From positions 25,041,817 to 25,105,816 of the forward strand of contig CM059971.1 in assembly GCA_030490835.1 (NCBI GenBank): a DNA stretch of 64,000 nucleotides, written 5' to 3'. Shown here one piece after another: positions 61,131-64,000 of the stretch. This stretch comes from Annona cherimola (Eukaryota > Streptophyta > Magnoliopsida > Magnoliales > Annonaceae). How positions within the stretch are numbered: the stretch's first letter is position 1; every line of letters begins with the position of its first letter. The notes under the pieces were generated by a model. It saw only the letters and a program-made list of their open reading frames with translations, did not search any database and had not been told where the DNA came from. Made by a program: the position numbers and the translations under genes.

Positions 61131-61500
61131 GGATGGAGCTGTGGGAGTGGAGCTAGCTGGCTAGTGTGGATGCTAGAGGAGGACGAGGATGAAGAGGTGG
61201 GGGTGGAGATGAAGTAGAGAAGAAGGGGTGAGAGAGGGCGACAGATGGCGGGAGGGTGGCAGTTGGTGGATGCCCATTTCACCAGTGGGGGGTGGGGAGA
61301 GAGTGAAACCTGGCGATTTCGGTTTCGAATGTGGCTGAGGAAGATGGATGATAGCACCATACATGCGTGCTTTCTACTGCCAAAGGGCTGTTTTTCGTGT
61401 CTGTTTTTGGGAAGAGAATAATCATCTTTTGCAATGTATATCTCATACAATTGGCTTTTCTTCTGTTTAATTTGTCGTGCGCAAATCAAAGCTAGTTGTT
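61131..61500 (-). promoter_or_regulatory. LEC2-like 5' leader and core promoter region
   Basis: Upstream of the ATG the minus strand is strongly CT-rich (61160-61310), typical of plant leaders. A TATACATT sequence at about 61433-61440 is a weak TATA candidate. ATGs at 61364 and 61357 would lie upstream in a transcript starting there: one opens a 63-codon frame, the other a frame that overlaps the main start. Confidence 0.4.
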
Positions 61501-61855
61501 TGGATAATTAGTTACTTTTATATGTTCCATCAGTCATTGTTTTTGGTGTGGTTGATCATTAATTAATTCCTTTCGTTGGAAGGATTAATTACTGAAACAT
61601 ACTAATAGATTTCAGCTGATGATGAAGAAAGCATTAGAGAAAGATTTCGATCCTTCAATTCAGACGGCCGTAAAATTGATCATGATCAGTCATTTTTCTA
61701 TTTAGGAATTAAATGGAACTTCTAATTTAATTTGTGGATGATAATGATAACCACTAATTAGCCTCCGGTGCTTGCTATATGTGTTAATTTACAAGAAGAA
61801 CAGATTCGATCCATCAGAGCAATTCTGTTGAGTTTTAGACGTCCATTTTCAGGAT

Positions 61856-61863
61856 CATGCATG
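61856..61863. promoter_or_regulatory. RY motif upstream of the LEC2-like gene
   Basis: A full palindromic CATGCATG lies about 725 bp upstream of the start codon. RY sites are the known target of LEC2/FUS3/ABI3 B3 domains, so this is a candidate for self- or cross-regulation within the clade. Confidence 0.45.
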
Positions 61864-63074
61864 ATGGATGGATTTATGGTCATATTTTGGAACTGACTAC
61901 TCAGATATGGGCCACACTATCTCATTTATGTTTTTTCAACGGTTCAGATCATATACATATAAATACTTATATATTCAAATTAATTGAAATTGCATTCTAA
62001 TTGAAGCCTGAAACACTTGTGGCTTTAATTGATCATTACTTCACGCAGCCTAGCTTCTAGCACTATGTTCTAGGCAGAGAAAAACGGACTATATACCTCA
62101 TTTTCTTTTGTTTCAATTATTATTCATATTTTTTTAGTTTTTCTATCTAATCGTTTATTAACCATTCATCTCTATATTTAATAATTTATTGATTTTTCAT
62201 CATATTACCTTTTGAATTTAGAAAAAAAATACATTAAATCACCATTATTATGTTATATGGCTTAATCTATGTCATTGCGGTAGGTAATACCAAAATTTCT
62301 TCAAAGGCTGAATACAGAACTGAATCAACTGATCGCTTCTTGTTTAACTAGTGAGGTTTTGGTCCACCACAATCTCGTTTAACTAGTGAGGTTTTGATCG
62401 ACCAGACTTTATTTGTAATATACATGTAAATGTAAAACTTTTCATCCAATCCTTTAAAATACATTCAATCACTACTATTATTTTATATGGCTTAATCTAT
62501 CCTATCATTGCTGTGGATAATATCAAAATTTTATCAAATGCTGAATATTGAACTGAATCAACTGATGGCTTGAAGTTGGACTTGTCTGGCTTTGATCGAC
62601 CATACTTTATTTGTAATATGCAAATGTAAAATTTTTTTAATCCAATTTTCCTATATTATCTGGCCAAATTTTAGTCCCCATATCGCTCATTCTTTAAAAA
62701 AAATACTATTAAAACTAAATTTTAAATTACAATTATCATAAGATATTTAATTAAAATAATTTTAAAATATAAATTTTTCAAAAAAAACTAAAATGTCTCA
62801 AATATTTTTTAACCGCACTTATAGTTTAATTTCAATCCGAAACAGACACAATGTTCTTTGAACTGGTTTATTATGAACTCGAAATTCTAAAAATAAAGTA
62901 GGATTAAAGCTATGGGTCTAGTTTTTATAATTAAAGTAAGGTAAGGTACCCTAACCAAGGGGAGGTATCATACCAAGTTGAACAGGTTAAAGTCTAATCT
63001 AAATTCTAACCTATTTAAAAGATCTCAACTTTAATACATTTCTTAAACCATTTAAGAAACCTTAGTGTTGCCAC
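61864..63074. other. Upstream intergenic stretch
   Basis: No gene is seen. Two related passages near 62240-62420 and 62460-62620 share TTATATGGCTTAATCTAT, GAACTGAATCAACTGAT and a GATCGACCA...TTTATTTGTAATAT phrase, indicating a roughly 215-bp direct duplication. Confidence 0.5.
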
Positions 63075-63250
63075 TAAGGATGATGTTCTAGTGATAACAT
63101 CTTGGGTTTTCATTATGTGGTGCTGGTTTGAATCGTAGTCCCATCTGCTATGCGAGTATTCATTGCCCCCCCCCAAATGTGTGAGTGTTTATAAATGTAC
63201 TATCTAAGTGCAAGGGTATTTATAAAAGAATTCCTCCATGGTGTGAGGGT
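63075..63250 (+). mobile_element. Degenerate tRNA-derived SINE
   Basis: GTTCTAGTGATAAC followed by GGTTTGAATC about 45 bp later has the look of Pol III A and B boxes in plant SINEs, followed by CCCATCTGCTATGC. The 3' end and target duplication are not visible. Confidence 0.45.
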
Positions 63251-63359
63251 TATGATGGGCCTGATTGTAATGTCCGTTATTGCAGTATATAGCTACCAAT
63301 CAAAAAACCTCAACTCTAACCCATTTACTCATTTAATAAACGAATTTGTAGGTTGCGTG

Positions 63360-63850
63360 AGAAAACAAGGGAAGAGATGCAGAGATAGGAGAAAGAGAAA
63401 AGGACATAGGGAGTGTTGCAATAGAAAGTAAGGGAAACAAGGAGAGATCAAAAGAGTTGTGAATAACCTGATGGAGAAGGAAAGAGAGGGAGAAACAAGA
63501 ATAGAGAGGAGGGTATAGTCAAATGGAGATGGAGAGATAGAGAAAAGGAGATTGTCAAATGGAAAGAGAGGGGGGGAGAGAGTGAGGGGGATGGTTGGAT
63601 GGAGAAGGAAGGGGGAGACACAGAATAGGAAAACACGGATGACCAAAGAAGCAACATGAGAGAGGAAAATAGGAAGAGAGGGAATGAGGGGCAATATGAG
63701 ATGGACAAGAAGAAGAGGGAGAGTTAAGAAGAGAGAAGAAGGGAAGATAGAGGAAAGAAGTTTATTGACAGTGGCAAGGATCACTTGAAGGTAAGTAATG
63801 GCAATACTACAACAGGAAAAATGAGGGAGATAGAAGGAAAAGAATTGAAA
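63360..63850. repeat. Long purine-rich tract
   Basis: The plus strand is dominated by A and G for about 490 bp, with recurring GGAGAGA, GAAAGAGAGG and TCAAATGGAGA phrases. Long open frames on the minus strand here are an effect of this pyrimidine-rich composition and are not genes. 63851-64000 is AT-rich with nothing recognised. Confidence 0.75.
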
Positions 63851-64000
63851 TTTAAGGTTTAACATAACATTTAGCAAGTGATAAATGGGTTAATGGATTA
63901 AATAGGTTAAATGAGTTACTAAACAGATTGATGGGTTATAAAATTCTAATCATGATCCATTTAATTATTTAAATAATTAAAAAAATTGGTAGATCATAAA

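Noticed and set aside
63329..63877. Minus-strand frame of 182 codons rich in L, S, P and F
   Set aside because: It is produced by the pyrimidine-rich strand of the purine tract and has no recognisable domain.
1..64000. CRISPR array, bacterial operons or organellar DNA
   Set aside because: There are no regularly spaced repeats of that kind and no bacterial or organelle genes; the whole window behaves as plant nuclear DNA.

Overview
This is nuclear DNA from a flowering plant. The evidence is a spliced B3-domain gene with GT/AG introns, plant-type Copia and LINE retrotransposons, plant mobile domain sequences, a FAR1-type Mutator transposase and many MITEs. The DNA is AT-rich. The only host gene I can build with confidence is a LEAFY COTYLEDON2-like (LEC2/ABI3/FUS3 clade) transcription factor on the minus strand at 51496-61130. 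It has six exons and about 457 codons. I cannot name the species; the LEC2-type B3 residues favour a dicot or related lineage over a grass.

Layout. 1-5963 is gene-poor and carries several degenerate tandem repeats. 5980-19470 is one L1-type LINE (16-bp target duplication AATTCTATATGAGCAT) whose ORF2 is split by a 7.7-kb Copia element at 10028-17715 (5-bp duplication GGTGG, minus orientation, near-identical 1580-bp LTRs). 19487-24000 holds palindromic and tandem repeats, a Tourist-like MITE and a stretch resembling a degraded LTR. 24040-33247 is a large inverted repeat: each arm holds a decayed plant mobile domain (PMD) gene with its own TATA box, transcribed toward the centre. The right arm also carries a hAT element (8-bp duplication) and a palindromic MITE (about 9-bp duplication). 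36074-37714 is an old solo LTR distantly related to the young Copia. 37768-42343 holds a decayed DUF1985-like gene and a decayed FAR1/MULE transposase, both on the minus strand. 42344-51100 is mostly unassigned and ends in two foldback MITEs.

The LEC2-like gene fills 51.5-61.1 kb. The B3 domain is built from exons 2-5 plus the start of exon 6. The splice phases agree across all five introns, and the open frame runs to a stop at 51496. The last intron is 4.5 kb and has collected a Tourist-like MITE, a Mutator-type MITE and a possible CACTA-type element; intron 1 holds another Tourist-like MITE. Upstream are a CT-rich leader with upstream ATGs and an RY motif (CATGCATG), the site class bound by this B3 clade.

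The window is therefore one developmental regulator beside a deeply nested transposon landscape. The most useful items to follow up are the LEC2-like gene, the long PMD inverted repeat as a possible hairpin siRNA source, and the palindromic repeats in the Copia U3.
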